From: Nitrospina sp.
Lineage (GTDB): Bacteria; Nitrospinota; Nitrospinia; Nitrospinales; VA-1
Direction: 5' to 3'
Assembly (NCBI GenBank): GCA_018673915.1
Contig: JABHBK010000041.1
Span: 1 to 57,645 of the forward strand
Length of the DNA stretch: 57,645 nt
Of this stretch, positions 1-9,570 are shown one piece after another (positions within the stretch are counted from its first letter, which is position 1; every line of letters starts with the position of its first letter). The notes beneath the pieces are model-generated. The model made no database searches, had not been told where the DNA came from, and worked only from the letters and a program-made list of their open reading frames with translations. A program made the translations under genes and the position numbers.

Positions 1-195
1 ATCTAGCCCTTTAATCAACGTGACACCTTTACCTTTTCTGCCCTTGGTCTCACGGGAGACTCGAACGTTACCATCACCGGATGGTGATGTCTGTTTACGA
101 CAGGTGCATTGGTTAACGGGATTACCACAGGCGGGACAGATTCTACCTTGTTCGGTGGAGTAGACAACTCGATCTTTGGAGAGCTTTGCTTTCAT
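1..195 (-). CDS. yciH: SUI1/YciH-family translation factor, 3' part outside window
   Basis: This is the N-terminal 65 codons of a bacterial eIF1 (SUI1/YciH) homologue; the rest lies beyond the left edge. The start VVYSTEQGRICPACG followed by GRKGKGVTLIKGLD matches the YciH pattern (VYSTETGRI near the start, GRKGKGV at the beginning of the SUI1 fold). Between them sits a small Cys cluster, C-x2-C and C-x-C (CPACGNPVNQCTC), which resembles a zinc-ribbon insertion and is absent from E. coli YciH. The family is proposed to bind the 30S subunit and affect start-site fidelity. The ATG lies one base after the stop of the degraded reading frame upstream. Confidence 0.85.
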   Translation of the reverse strand, partial: MKAKLSKDRVVYSTEQGRICPACGNPVNQCTCRKQTSPSGDGNVRVSRETKGRKGKGVTLIKGLD

Positions 196-196
196 C

Positions 197-316
197 TCAG
201 GCCTTCTTAACAAATTCCGACTTTAACATCATTGCTCCGATACCGGTAATCTTGAAGTCGATATTATGGTCGCCGTCCACAAGGCGGTAGACTTCTACCT
301 CCTAGGAGAATCTCAT
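197..316 (-). pseudogene. Degraded short reading frame with in-frame TAG
   Basis: Reading minus-strand from 316, the frame gives MRFS, then TAG at 302-304, then a protein-like stretch of 34 residues (starting [16 protein letters not shown] and ending KSEFVKKA) that stops at 197-199, one base before the yciH start. The same frame runs upstream of the ATG for about twelve more codons to another TAG. The residue pattern looks like a real C-terminal domain, so I read this as a gene remnant. I do not recognise the family. An alternative is a short ORF starting at an internal GTG, since AGGAGG lies just upstream of it at about 296-302. Confidence 0.35.
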
Positions 317-399
317 CTTTGTAGCAACGTCTGCTATGGGTCGGAAGTAGACCTAATCCCTGATAAAATATTAATAGGGTCATACCAAACCACCATAGA

Positions 400-825
400 T
401 TATTTTATGTGAATAATTATGGTGTCCGAAATTAGAGGACTATATGGAATGTGGTTTCCTCTTGCGAACAGAGTTCTAATGAAATGACGACCCGTGGGCA
501 AATCCAGCTTTATACATGCGGAACCATCGCTCATATGAATAAACTTAGAATCTTTTTTAAGAGGCTTATCCATTTCAGAGAAGACAGGTGCGTACATATC
601 TAGCATTATATGATGGTGACCCTTGCCTTCATTCACTCCATTCTTTGTCGATTCCACTTCCAAGCCGTACGCTTCCATGCAAATCTCAACCGGATTAGAG
701 ACCACAGCTTTATGCGCTGGTTTTATAATTTTTACCGCTCTATAAGCTTCATCGGCAAAGGCGTTAGAAATTGACAACAGAAACACCATAAAAAGATAAG
801 ATATACATAGGGAATTTTTCACCAT
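400..825 (-). CDS. Secreted DUF4399 protein
   Basis: A 141-residue protein with an N-terminal signal peptide (charged MVKNS, hydrophobic core, cleavage probably after SNAFA). The mature part matches the DUF4399 pattern: a beta-sandwich opening with IKPAHKAVVSNPVEI, the GHHHIMLDM histidine cluster, IHMSDGSACIKLDLPTGRH, and a final hydrophobic strand. Function of the family is unknown; the His cluster suggests a metal. I chose the ATG at 825 instead of the upstream one at 849 because GGGAG lies four bases before it and the signal peptide then starts normally. It is on the same strand as the mannomutase gene but separated by only 26 bases from it, so they may be co-transcribed. Confidence 0.8.
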   Translation of the reverse strand: MVKNSLCISYLFMVFLLSISNAFADEAYRAVKIIKPAHKAVVSNPVEICMEAYGLEVESTKNGVNEGKGHHHIMLDMYAPVFSEMDKPLKKDSKFIHMSDGSACIKLDLPTGRHFIRTLFARGNHIPYSPLISDTIIIHIK

Positions 826-851
826 TTTGCTCCCGCCGGCTCGCCGCATAA

Positions 852-2234
852 TTACGCCTGGTAGTCGAATTGAACAACCGGCTGGTAATGATCCATTTGT
901 TTTTTTATGATAGCTACCAGCTCTTTAAGACGGGCCTGGGTTTCAGCCTCAAACCTCAATACCAGTACAGGCTGAGTGTTGGAGGCGCGAATCAAAGCCC
1001 AGCCATCACCAAAATTGACCCGCACGCCATCAATGTCAATGACTTCATATTGTTTTCTGAACAGTTCGGTTAATTCACTTACGATTTCAAACTTTCTATC
1101 ATCGGGGCAGTCAATGCGGATCTCTGGTGTGTAGGCAGTTTTTGGAAGGTCGGCAAGCATTTCAGAAACTTTTTGGCTAGACTGCGCAACAATCTGCAAT
1201 ATCCGGCCTGCGGCAAAAATCGCATCATCGAATCCTAAATAATTATCGGCGAAACAGACATGGCCGCTCATTTCCCCGGCAAGAAGTGCGCCGGTTTCTT
1301 TCATTTTCTTTTTGATCAGGGAGTGGCCTGCCGGTGCCATGACCGGGACCCCGCCATGCTTTTCGATATCTTGATACAGGTTCTGAGAACATTTAACTTC
1401 GCCCACAATAGTGGCACCCGGGTTTCTCGAAAGAATATCTCTTGCGAAAATAGTCAACAGTTGATCGCCCCATAAGATATTGCCTTTTTCATCAACCAGG
1501 CCAATGCGGTCCGCATCACCATCAAACCCGATACCCAACTCTGCATTTTCGGCACGGACTTTTTGGATCAATCCTTCCAGGTTTTTCTCTACAGTCGGAT
1601 CTGGATGATGGTTGGGAAAGGTTCCATCTGGTTCACAAAATATTTCTATGGGTTCCTGTCCAAGTTTTCTCAGGAGTTCGGGTCCCACAATTCCGAAGCA
1701 TCCGTTACCTCCATCTACAACCACTTTTACTTTTCTGGATATATTCAGGATGGAGCAAATATGATCCATGTAGGATTCCATAATATTTGCTTGTTCAACT
1801 TTTCCTGACCCGGTTTCAAAATCTTTGGCATCGATCATTTTTTTTAACTCTTGGATTTTTTCTCCATACAAACTGTTTTGGCCTTGGCTGATTTTGAAGC
1901 CGTTGAACTCCGGAGGGTTGTGGCTACCCGTAATCATCACGCCGCCATCTGCCTTAAGATGGTGAAGGGCAAAGTAGGAGACGGGTGTAGGGACTTTTCC
2001 AATGTCTACCACATCGCATCCGGTAGAGGTCAAAGCTTTGGATAAAATATCGCGGAACTCTATTGAACTGGAACGAATGTCCCATCCCATCACCAGGGTT
2101 TTTCCTCCCTGGCGTTTCATATATGTGCCGATAGCCTGACCGATATATTGAACCGTTTCAGGGGTAAGGTCTGGGCCAACAACGCCGCGAATATCATATT
2201 CACGAAAAATTTGAGGATTTATTTCAGTGGTCAT
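852..2234 (-). CDS. manB: Phosphomannomutase/phosphoglucomutase
   Basis: A 460-residue alpha-D-phosphohexomutase of the AlgC/ManB type, interconverting the 6-phosphate and 1-phosphate forms of mannose or glucose in the cytoplasm and so feeding nucleotide-sugar synthesis. All four active-site elements are visible: FREYDIRG near residue 10, the phosphoserine loop TGSHNPPEFNG near 103, the metal-binding DGDADR near 238, the sugar-binding GEMSGH near 320, and the phosphate-binding RASNTQPVL near the C-terminus. Length is normal. The many glycosyltransferases later in the window are plausible users of its product. Whether mannose or glucose is the main substrate cannot be decided from sequence. 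Confidence 0.92.
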   Translation of the reverse strand: MTTEINPQIFREYDIRGVVGPDLTPETVQYIGQAIGTYMKRQGGKTLVMGWDIRSSSIEFRDILSKALTSTGCDVVDIGKVPTPVSYFALHHLKADGGVMITGSHNPPEFNGFKISQGQNSLYGEKIQELKKMIDAKDFETGSGKVEQANIMESYMDHICSILNISRKVKVVVDGGNGCFGIVGPELLRKLGQEPIEIFCEPDGTFPNHHPDPTVEKNLEGLIQKVRAENAELGIGFDGDADRIGLVDEKGNILWGDQLLTIFARDILSRNPGATIVGEVKCSQNLYQDIEKHGGVPVMAPAGHSLIKKKMKETGALLAGEMSGHVCFADNYLGFDDAIFAAGRILQIVAQSSQKVSEMLADLPKTAYTPEIRIDCPDDRKFEIVSELTELFRKQYEVIDIDGVRVNFGDGWALIRASNTQPVLVLRFEAETQARLKELVAIIKKQMDHYQPVVQFDYQA

Positions 2235-2357
2235 AATATATACGATTTGTGATTAAAAGTTATCGATAGAACCTGCGAAAAATACACAGGGCAATTAGCT
2301 TCAGGATGTGAGAATACTGCGACTTTTCCAAAAACGCAAGTCAGGCTGGCTATGGTT

Positions 2358-3623
2358 TCAGGAGGCGGGTTCGGTTACGTTTTCTTCCTCAGATTTTTTA
2401 TGGGCTAGAGTGCTGGTGACTTCGAAAGTTTTACCATCCCTGTAGATGGTTAGGTGAATTTCCTGTCCCGGCATGAGAGCCAATAGTTTGCGCCGAAAGA
2501 TGGCCAGGTTGGTGATCGGTTCTTTATTGATTCCTGTAATGATGTCATTTATTTTTAAGTTGGCCTGTTCAGCCGGGCTGTCTTTTTCTAAGCCTTTAAT
2601 GACCATTCCCAGTGAATCCGGATAGTTTAGTTCCAAGGCCTCTTCAGTGGTGAGAGGGGTTGCGTGGGCTCCAAACCATCCTCTTTCTGTTTTGCCGATG
2701 ATCAACATACCCATGACATCCTTCACAGTATTGATAGGAATTGCGAATCCGATCAATTGCGCCTGTTCAACAATAGCTGTATTGATTCCCACCACTTCTC
2801 CATAAAGATTGATGAGGGGTCCTCCGCTACTGCCGGGGTTTATGGCTGAGTCTGTTTGCAAAAAGTTTACGTAACGGTCTCCGGCGTGGGGAGCCACTCT
2901 CTCTTTAGCACTGATCAATCCAGATGTTACGGAATGTTGGAACCCTAACGGATTCCCCATTGCCAGAACCACCTCGCCCATTTTCAGCTTGTCTGAATCG
3001 CCGAAGGGGAGAATGGTGGGAATGAAGTCGGGTTCAATTTTAATCAGGGCGGTATCAGTCAGTCGGTCAATTCCTATAATTTTTGCGGGGTATTCTTTTT
3101 TCCCCTCTGCCAGAACAACACGAATATTTACTGAGTTGGAAATTACATGAGCATTGGTGAGGATGTAGCCTTCCCGGTTGATGAGGAAACCCGAGCCCAG
3201 GCTGAATCCTTCTGACTTAAACGGGATAGGGACCTGAAAGGGAACGATATCCAGAATGCTGGAAACAATGGGAATTCGTATCGGTAGAAGATCGTTGGGA
3301 GAAATACCAAATTTGGTGTCACGCTCTTCAATCCGAATGGTGTAAATATTTACTACCGCTTGTTTTACTTTAGTGGTGATGCGGGAAAAGGTGTGGTTGT
3401 CCAACGGAACCGGTTCGCGGTCATCCGACGAATCGCCATGATCCCAGAATTTATCCAGATTAATATCCTTTAGCGCGACGGTCTCAAATCGTTTGTCAAA
3501 AATAGGGGATTCCTTATCAACCAGAATTTTACCCACATTGGCGGTTCGGGAAACCGAGCACCCGGCAAGCAGGACAAGAAAAATAATGAGCGTCAAGCCG
3601 AATTTAGTTTTTCTAGTTCTCAT
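2358..3623 (-). CDS. HtrA/DegP-like serine protease lipoprotein with PDZ domain
   Basis: A 421-residue trypsin-like protease. The N-terminus (MRTRKTKFGLTLIIFLVLLAGC) is a lipoprotein signal with lipobox LAGC, so the enzyme is probably anchored in the periplasm. The catalytic triad is visible as His in TNAHVI, Asp in LTDTALIKI and Ser in NPGSSGGPL. One PDZ domain follows (GMVIKGLEKDSPAEQANLKINDIITGI). Members of this family degrade or chaperone misfolded envelope proteins. I start it at 3623 rather than 3692, since the longer version would bury the lipoprotein signal and overlap the SDR gene. With this start, 11 bases separate it from the SDR stop, suggesting one transcript. Confidence 0.9.
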   Translation of the reverse strand: MRTRKTKFGLTLIIFLVLLAGCSVSRTANVGKILVDKESPIFDKRFETVALKDINLDKFWDHGDSSDDREPVPLDNHTFSRITTKVKQAVVNIYTIRIEERDTKFGISPNDLLPIRIPIVSSILDIVPFQVPIPFKSEGFSLGSGFLINREGYILTNAHVISNSVNIRVVLAEGKKEYPAKIIGIDRLTDTALIKIEPDFIPTILPFGDSDKLKMGEVVLAMGNPLGFQHSVTSGLISAKERVAPHAGDRYVNFLQTDSAINPGSSGGPLINLYGEVVGINTAIVEQAQLIGFAIPINTVKDVMGMLIIGKTERGWFGAHATPLTTEEALELNYPDSLGMVIKGLEKDSPAEQANLKINDIITGINKEPITNLAIFRRKLLALMPGQEIHLTIYRDGKTFEVTSTLAHKKSEEENVTEPAS

Positions 3624-3634
3624 AAAGGCATTTT

Positions 3635-4420
3635 TTAAAATGGGTTCCGGGTTAAGCCACCATCTACAGCAAAGTTTGTGGCCGTGATCCACCCGGATTG
3701 GTCAGAAGCCAGGAACAGGGCCAGTCCAGTTAAATCTTCCGGCATGCCCATTCTTTTTAAAGGAATGGTTGCGCCAGTCTGTTCCATGATTTCTTTTTTC
3801 GCTTGTTCCGGGGAAGAATCGCTATTTTGTGTTTCGTTGTCCCATGATTTACTCCACACAGGGCCCGGGGAAATGGAATTGACCAGAATCTTATCCGCTG
3901 CCAGGGTCTGGGCGAGAGAAACAGTAAAGTTGGAAAGTCCGGCCTTCATAGCACTGTAATGGGGGAAAACATCTTGCGGACTAGCCGCCGCTATGGATGA
4001 AATATTTATGATTCTGGCGCAAGCAGATTGTTTTAGAGAGGGAATGCAGTGCCGACTCAGCCGTACGGCTGACATCAGATTGATCTGAAACGAATCTTCC
4101 CAGTCTTGATCGGTCAATTCAAAAAAATCAGCCAATTTTAAAATCGCCCCGACATTATTGATCAGAACATCGACCTGCCTCAGTTCTTTCATCGCGCTTT
4201 CGTAAAAAGCTTCGACTCCTTCTACCTTGCCAAGATCAGCGGAAAAGCAAATATGACCGGTCCCTTGCATTTCCTCAGATAAGGAGTCAAGGCGATCCTG
4301 GCTGCGGGCGCAGGCAGCAACCTGGGCACCTTCTTTGGCAAAAGCCAGGGCAAGCGTTCGGCCAATTCCATCACCAGCCCCGGTGATGATCACTTTTCGA
4401 CTATTCAAATTTGAGCCCAT
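3635..4420 (-). CDS. Short-chain dehydrogenase/reductase (SDR)
   Basis: A 261-residue classical SDR with a Rossmann fold. The cofactor loop is TGAGDGIGR near residue 13, NNVG near 87, the catalytic Ser in INISS near 140 and the catalytic YSAMK near 153, followed by the SPGPVWS segment. The Arg in CARS after the second beta strand suggests a preference for NADP(H). The substrate cannot be predicted. It lies just upstream of the protease gene on the same strand. Confidence 0.88.
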   Translation of the reverse strand: MGSNLNSRKVIITGAGDGIGRTLALAFAKEGAQVAACARSQDRLDSLSEEMQGTGHICFSADLGKVEGVEAFYESAMKELRQVDVLINNVGAILKLADFFELTDQDWEDSFQINLMSAVRLSRHCIPSLKQSACARIINISSIAAASPQDVFPHYSAMKAGLSNFTVSLAQTLAADKILVNSISPGPVWSKSWDNETQNSDSSPEQAKKEIMEQTGATIPLKRMGMPEDLTGLALFLASDQSGWITATNFAVDGGLTRNPF

Positions 4421-4465
4421 GTTAAGATGCCTTCCTTAATTTGACCTTTTCGAGATTTTTAATAT

Positions 4466-4819
4466 ATGGAGCCAACGCTAATCCCAAAAATCACGTCTTC
4501 CCCTTCGCTGGTCTGGGTAGTAGCCGCGATTGGATTTTATATCATCAATATCTTTCTGGGATTATTTATGGCTTTCAGAAAGAGGACAGCCCAAAGCCTG
4601 AAAGTTCACCGGCTCTTGTTTTACACCATCGCATTTTGTCTGGGTTATTACCTGCTCATGAACCAGACTCATGATGAGAACACGCTACTGGATTATTTGG
4701 TCTGTCTATACTTTATCACAATCGTTCCATTCAGCAAACGCTGGGACATACTAGTCCACGCTTTCATTGCAGCAATGGGACTGATACTCCTGCCACTACT
4801 GATTGTTCTAAGGATATGA
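4466..4819 (+). CDS. Small integral membrane protein, unknown function
   Basis: A 117-residue protein that is hydrophobic over most of its length, with about four predicted membrane spans (around residues 15-36, 48-65, 73-90 and 95-115). Short loops contain Arg/Lys after the first span (FRKRTAQ), consistent with a cytoplasmic side there. No family is recognised and no catalytic motif is evident. It is alone on the plus strand between two minus-strand blocks. The frame is preferred over an overlapping plus-strand frame because only this one gives a coherent membrane topology. The ribosome-binding site is weak. Confidence 0.6.
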   Translation: MEPTLIPKITSSPSLVWVVAAIGFYIINIFLGLFMAFRKRTAQSLKVHRLLFYTIAFCLGYYLLMNQTHDENTLLDYLVCLYFITIVPFSKRWDILVHAFIAAMGLILLPLLIVLRI

Positions 4820-4873
4820 AAGGAAATTTACTGCAAGGAGAAAGTGCTTGGGGTTGAGAGGGTTGTTCTGGGG

Positions 4874-5179
4874 TCAGTCTACGATGGCGGCTTTGACGGT
4901 GATATCGCCGTAAACTTTAACGCGACAACCGAGTTTCTGGTGGGGTTCGAGTTTGTGGAGATTTTCAAAAAAGGTGCGTGGGTTGACGTTTTCCATAGGC
5001 TCAATTTCTACCACGCATTTTCCGCACAGGCCATGTCCGCGACAGTTTAAAAACTTGCTGAGTCCTTTATATACCTCGGCATCGTTATACAGCGCGGCCT
5101 TTCTTAGGTTCGCTCCATAACCAGCTTTTAAATCAATGGTTTCTTCGGTTTCGGTGTTTATAACCTTGATTTTTGGCAT
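4874..5179 (-). CDS. 2Fe-2S ferredoxin
   Basis: A 101-residue ferredoxin. The ligand pattern is Cys46-x5-Cys52-x2-Cys55 followed by Cys85, the spacing seen in adrenodoxin/ISC-type and related 2Fe-2S ferredoxins, with CRGHGLCGKC as the cluster loop. It is a soluble one-electron carrier. It lies downstream of cysD-cysN on the same strand, 137 bases after the cysN stop, so it might serve sulfur metabolism, but that link is positional only. The intergenic stretch between them holds no other gene. Confidence 0.88.
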   Translation of the reverse strand: MPKIKVINTETEETIDLKAGYGANLRKAALYNDAEVYKGLSKFLNCRGHGLCGKCVVEIEPMENVNPRTFFENLHKLEPHQKLGCRVKVYGDITVKAAIVD

Positions 5180-5316
5180 TTAAATCTAAGCTCCAACTCG
5201 GGTTTTCCGGCCTATAAGGAAAGCTATTAATGCCCCATATCTGGGTCGATGTCAATCCTTATTTCCACTAGTCGCGAGGTCAACGAGCCCATCCTGATTG
5301 CTCCTGCGGTGAGCAG

Positions 5317-7140
5317 TTAAATGGAGTAATTGTGGCCCATAAGGATTTTCTTTTCTTTAAGAAATTCCTGAATTTTATGGGATGCATCTTTTGCGTTTTG
5401 CGCCTCCTCTAGAGTGAGGGCAATATCCGGTTCCCCTGTAGGTTGCGAGGCCACTTGTATTTCTACCACTGGGTAAGGGTTCGCCAATAGTTTGAGATCG
5501 GCCTGGTCTTCCTGATGGAAGGCGTTGGAGGTGGAGATCACCACATGGCCGGCATCGAGAAATAATTTAGCTACTTCGCCCAACCTCCGGGCCGATTCGC
5601 TTTCGCTATTGCTTTTGGGATCATCCAGATCGGCTCCGAGTCCGAGATTAACATTCCTTCGGTCGAGCAAATAACTTTGGAAATTATTTTGGAAAAGGCT
5701 GTGCTCCAGGGTTCTCGCTAGCGGGCCTTTACCGGTACCGGGGTCGCCGGTGATAAGAATCAATGTTGCCCTGTGCCCATTGCGGTAGGCTCTTTCTTCC
5801 GGCTTGATTTCGCTTTTGATCCAATTGAAATCCCGTGTACGAACTTCGTCTCGAAGCTTATCTTCCTTCGTAGCCGGAGTGTAGGTGGTGATGATTCCGC
5901 CTCCGCAGACATCGAATTCATCAACCAGAACGAACCGGCCGGTGGTGGCGATAGACCCGAATAGATCAAAGGCAACCGGATTTCTCGTACTCAAGGTCAA
6001 TTCAGCAACATCATTCTTGGCGATATAGTCCTGATTAGTCAGCGTCTCCAGGGTAGAGGCATCAATGGCTTTTTTGAAATCAACCACTTCGCATTCCACC
6101 TCCTGCGTATTTAGTTTGATGACAAACTTCCTGCCTTTTTCCAGGTTGCGTTTTCCCATCCAAAAAACGTTGGCATCGAAAGTGGTGGAGACAATCGGTA
6201 ACTGGTCCGTCAGAGTGCACACGTCCCCGCGCTCTACAAATATTTGCTCATCGAGAGTGAACCCTATGGACTCTGAAGATGTGGCAGCAGAGGGTTGCTC
6301 TGGCACGCTCCAAGCTTCGATGGTTTTCACCACTGCCTGCTTGTTGGAAGGGGAGAAGGTTACTCTGTCCCCGGCCTTTAATTTGCCTGACTCAACCCGC
6401 CCGGCGATGATGCGCCGTTCGTCAAATTTATAAACATCCTGCACCGGAAACCGAAACGGCAGATGATCCGGTGGGGGTTTTTTCTCGAACTGATCGACCA
6501 TATCCAGAACTGAGGGCCCTTTGTACCAGGGCATTTCATCTTTCAACGCGGCAATGTTCACACCGAGTTTTGCGGATACAGGAATAAACTCCCGGGCTTC
6601 AATTCCCAGCGATTCCATGAAAGCGGTATATTCTTTTTTGATATTGGAATAAACCTTCTCGTCGTAACCGACCAGATCCATTTTGTTGATCACCACGGCA
6701 ACCTGGGTCAGCCCCAGCAGTTTTAAAATGTAGCCGTGTCGGCGCGATTGTTCCTGAACTCCCTCATTTGCATCAATCAGCAGGAGGGCGGCCTCGGCAT
6801 CGGCGGCACCTGTTACCATATTTTTCAAAAACTCTTTGTGACCCGGTGCGTCGATGATGACGTATTTGCGTTTTGCGGTACTGAAAAAAATCTGTGAGGT
6901 ATCAATGGTAATGCCTTGCTCCTGCTCTTCTTCCAGAGCATCCAGCAAAAAGGCGTATTCGAAATCCTTACCTTGTTGTTTACAGATGTCGCGGATAAAG
7001 TCGAGCTTGCCCTCGGGCAGGGTTCCTGTATCGGAGAGAAGACGTCCTACAAGGGTGGACTTACCATGGTCAACATGACCCACAATGACCAGCCGTAAAA
7101 GACGGCTGGAAAGATCTGGAGCGTTTCCGTTATTGCCCAT
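5317..7140 (-). CDS. cysN: Sulfate adenylyltransferase large subunit with degenerate APS-kinase domain
   Basis: A 607-residue CysN/CysC-type fusion. The N-terminal GTPase has GHVDHGKST (residues 21-29), DAPGH and NKMD, followed by EF-Tu-like beta-barrel domains; it drives ATP sulfurylase activity of CysD (ATP plus sulfate to APS). From about residue 440 there is an APS-kinase-like domain, but its P-loop reads GDPGTGKG (465-472) with Gly where the family has Ser/Thr after the Lys, and the usual DGDN motif reads DRRN. The kinase activity may therefore be lost. The start codon follows directly after the cysD stop, showing an operon with translational coupling. Confidence 0.93.
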   Translation of the reverse strand: MGNNGNAPDLSSRLLRLVIVGHVDHGKSTLVGRLLSDTGTLPEGKLDFIRDICKQQGKDFEYAFLLDALEEEQEQGITIDTSQIFFSTAKRKYVIIDAPGHKEFLKNMVTGAADAEAALLLIDANEGVQEQSRRHGYILKLLGLTQVAVVINKMDLVGYDEKVYSNIKKEYTAFMESLGIEAREFIPVSAKLGVNIAALKDEMPWYKGPSVLDMVDQFEKKPPPDHLPFRFPVQDVYKFDERRIIAGRVESGKLKAGDRVTFSPSNKQAVVKTIEAWSVPEQPSAATSSESIGFTLDEQIFVERGDVCTLTDQLPIVSTTFDANVFWMGKRNLEKGRKFVIKLNTQEVECEVVDFKKAIDASTLETLTNQDYIAKNDVAELTLSTRNPVAFDLFGSIATTGRFVLVDEFDVCGGGIITTYTPATKEDKLRDEVRTRDFNWIKSEIKPEERAYRNGHRATLILITGDPGTGKGPLARTLEHSLFQNNFQSYLLDRRNVNLGLGADLDDPKSNSESESARRLGEVAKLFLDAGHVVISTSNAFHQEDQADLKLLANPYPVVEIQVASQPTGEPDIALTLEEAQNAKDASHKIQEFLKEKKILMGHNYSI

Positions 7141-7944
7141 TTACATATATCCCCGGGCTCGCAGTTTCTGCATGGCATAGGTGTTTTCCTGATCCTGTGC
7201 CCGGCCGGAGCGCTCTGATGTGGTGCAGTTTTTAAGTTCTTCTACAATTTCATCCACATTTTTGGCTGTGGAATCGATGGTGCCAGTACATGGGGCGCAA
7301 CCTAAAGACCGGTAACGCGTTCCTTCTGGACTCGCAAAGTAAAGGTCGATGATGGGGATTTTCTCCCTCTGTATATATTCCCAGACATTCAGTTCTGTCC
7401 AGTGCAGGATGGGATGAATGCGGATATGCGTGTCATCGGCGAAACTGGTTTTATATTGGTCCCATAATTCAGGCGGCTGGTCTTTGAAGTTCCATTCAAA
7501 ATTTTTATCCCGGGGTGAGAAGTAGCGTTCTTTGGCGCGAGTGCCTTCCTCATCCCTTCGAATACCCAGAATCAGTCCGGTATAACCGTGTTCTTCCATG
7601 ATGCATTGCAGACCCTGGGTCTTTAATGCTTCACAACAAACCAATCGCCCCTTCTCATGATTCATGCCTTCATCCAGGGCTTTTTGGTTCTTTCCGACTA
7701 CTAGATTCAGTCCCCACTCTTTAGCAACCCGATCCCGATACTCAATCATTGCAGGAATCTTGTAGGTCGTATCGATGTGAACCAGAGGAATGGGACAATG
7801 ACCAAAAAAGGCTTTGCGCGCCAGCCAGACCAGAATGGTGGAATCCTTTCCAATCGACCATAGCATTGCTAGGTTTTTGAAGTTCTTATACGCTTCGCGT
7901 AGGATGAATATGCTTTGATTTTCCAGCTCGTCTAAATGATCCAC
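7141..7944 (-). CDS. cysD: Sulfate adenylyltransferase small subunit
   Basis: A 267-residue CysD, the catalytic ATP-pyrophosphatase subunit that makes adenosine 5'-phosphosulfate from ATP and sulfate together with CysN. The PP-loop is [12 protein letters not shown] near residue 31, with downstream family segments [24 protein letters not shown] and [13 protein letters not shown]. coli CysD is about 302 residues; this one is slightly shorter, mainly at the C-terminus. The stop codon abuts the cysN start. The pathway direction (assimilation, or ATP gain from sulfite oxidation) is not decided by the sequence. No PAPS or APS reductase gene is in the window. Confidence 0.94.
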   Translation of the reverse strand: MDHLDELENQSIFILREAYKNFKNLAMLWSIGKDSTILVWLARKAFFGHCPIPLVHIDTTYKIPAMIEYRDRVAKEWGLNLVVGKNQKALDEGMNHEKGRLVCCEALKTQGLQCIMEEHGYTGLILGIRRDEEGTRAKERYFSPRDKNFEWNFKDQPPELWDQYKTSFADDTHIRIHPILHWTELNVWEYIQREKIPIIDLYFASPEGTRYRSLGCAPCTGTIDSTAKNVDEIVEELKNCTTSERSGRAQDQENTYAMQKLRARGYM

Positions 7945-8133
7945 CGTTATTCCTTATTACTGAATGGGGAAACAACCACTTTATCTCGAAAGTTCAATAC
8001 AATCAAGGGGGATGTCGATTTTAGAGGAAATAGAGCGATAGATCAATGAGTTTGACGCTTTTTGCGGCAAATTTTATGAAAAATGTTTGTTTACCACATC
8101 GGGAAAAGGACAATGCAGGCAATTATTCTGGTT

Positions 8134-9570
8134 TTACGTGCAAAAATCCTGATAAACCTGCATCAACCCCTGAATTTGTTTTTCGGAGTGCAATACGCGG
8201 AGCATATCCTCTTTATTGCCAAAAATATAGTGCTTCATGAAGCGGAGCAGTTTGTGGTCGCTGGCTTTTTTACCGATTTGAAAAAGAGCGTTGAGTCCCG
8301 TTTCCAATTCTTTAAACTTTCCTGCCCGGGCAAAGATCAGGCCGATGGGCAGACCAATGTTGATGATGATTTCGCGTGACCGCGCCGAGCCAACCAGTTG
8401 CTGGGATTGCGCAAGCGTTTTGCCGTCTGGAGTGTAATGGTTTGCCCAGTAATCATCGGCGGAAACACAAAAGAAATCATTGAACGTGTTCAGAGTTTTT
8501 TTGTCAGGAATTTCATTGCCAGAAGACACGAGGATTTTTTGGTATGATTTTATAAAGTCGGCAAACATTCCCTCTCTTTCGTGGCGCGCGATTAAATAGG
8601 CCAGGCCTGCAATGCGCCGGTAAGGATAATTGGCAGGACGAATTGCGCGGAAGCTCCAATCCTTTACCGTAAGAGGGGAGGGGGGAATCCTGTCACGGTA
8701 AGACTTCCATATTGGCAAGAGTTTTGCGAACCCGGATTTGTTTTTCTTATCGTCAGTCATCAAACCGGATATGCCAAAGAGCAAGGCCTGGGTATGCAGA
8801 ACTCGTTCTGCTTGTTTTGCAGGCAACAGGTTTTTTAATTCGGCCAAAGGTAAAGCGTCGGCCAATGTCTGAAAAGCCTGCTTGTTTTCGGGATACCCCA
8901 TTGCCTCGGCAACGCCCCGATAAAAAGTTTGTTCGTAACCCTCAATAATGACCGAATCGTGGAACCTCTCCATCTTAGTGAATACCCGGGCTTCACCGGC
9001 CGCATTCAAAAGCTGGGTGAGCTTTTCTTGCGAAAGTTGCGCCAAAGGTTGATGGCATAGGCCGACATTGCAGTGATTGAGTACGGGATAAGTTTCGAAA
9101 TCGAGTTCGTCATTGAGATCGAGAATTCCTTTGGTCAGGTAATCCTTGATTTCAAACTGGAAGGGAAGGTGTTCCCCTTTTGCCCGAGGGCTTTTACCTC
9201 GGCCCTGCCACATATAGACATGCAGGATAACGTTATCGAAGTCCGGGTTACTGGAATGCCCATGAGCGTTCCAATCGGTGGAGTGAACGTGTAGCTCAAC
9301 ATCGCCTTCATAAGTTTTTCCGTCTACCTTGATGGTCGCGCTGGTGAAGTCGGGACCCTTACCGAAATTCCAGTATCCAGGATAAACGATTTCCAGGTTC
9401 TGGCCGTCCTGAGTTTTGAGGGAGGGTGTGCAAAACAGTTGGTCGTTCCAGATACAGCGTATGACTTTTTCCGGGACGCGGATGGTGTGGTCTTCTTCGC
9501 GCACCTGCATTTGATTGTATACTTGAGTGAACTTCAGGTATGCATCGGAAAATGCAGCAGGCGCAGTCAT
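8134..9570 (-). CDS. DUF2851 family protein
   Basis: A 478-residue protein of the uncharacterised DUF2851 family. The diagnostic block is in the N-terminal third: GYWNFGKGPDFTSATIKVDG, then GDVELHVHSTDW and NVILHVYMW. The GPDF...ELHVH arrangement (Asp, then Glu-x-His) resembles nuclease-like folds, but no activity is established. I start at the ATG at 9570 rather than at 9582 because its ATGA overlaps the cysS stop, the usual sign of translational coupling. No signal peptide is seen, so it should be cytoplasmic. Confidence 0.82.
   Translation of the reverse strand: MTAPAAFSDAYLKFTQVYNQMQVREEDHTIRVPEKVIRCIWNDQLFCTPSLKTQDGQNLEIVYPGYWNFGKGPDFTSATIKVDGKTYEGDVELHVHSTDWNAHGHSSNPDFDNVILHVYMWQGRGKSPRAKGEHLPFQFEIKDYLTKGILDLNDELDFETYPVLNHCNVGLCHQPLAQLSQEKLTQLLNAAGEARVFTKMERFHDSVIIEGYEQTFYRGVAEAMGYPENKQAFQTLADALPLAELKNLLPAKQAERVLHTQALLFGISGLMTDDKKNKSGFAKLLPIWKSYRDRIPPSPLTVKDWSFRAIRPANYPYRRIAGLAYLIARHEREGMFADFIKSYQKILVSSGNEIPDKKTLNTFNDFFCVSADDYWANHYTPDGKTLAQSQQLVGSARSREIIINIGLPIGLIFARAGKFKELETGLNALFQIGKKASDHKLLRFMKHYIFGNKEDMLRVLHSEKQIQGLMQVYQDFCT

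Noticed and set aside
4441..4674. 77-codon plus-strand frame overlapping the small membrane protein gene
   Set aside because: The overlapping frame from 4466 gives a coherent four-span membrane protein; this one does not.
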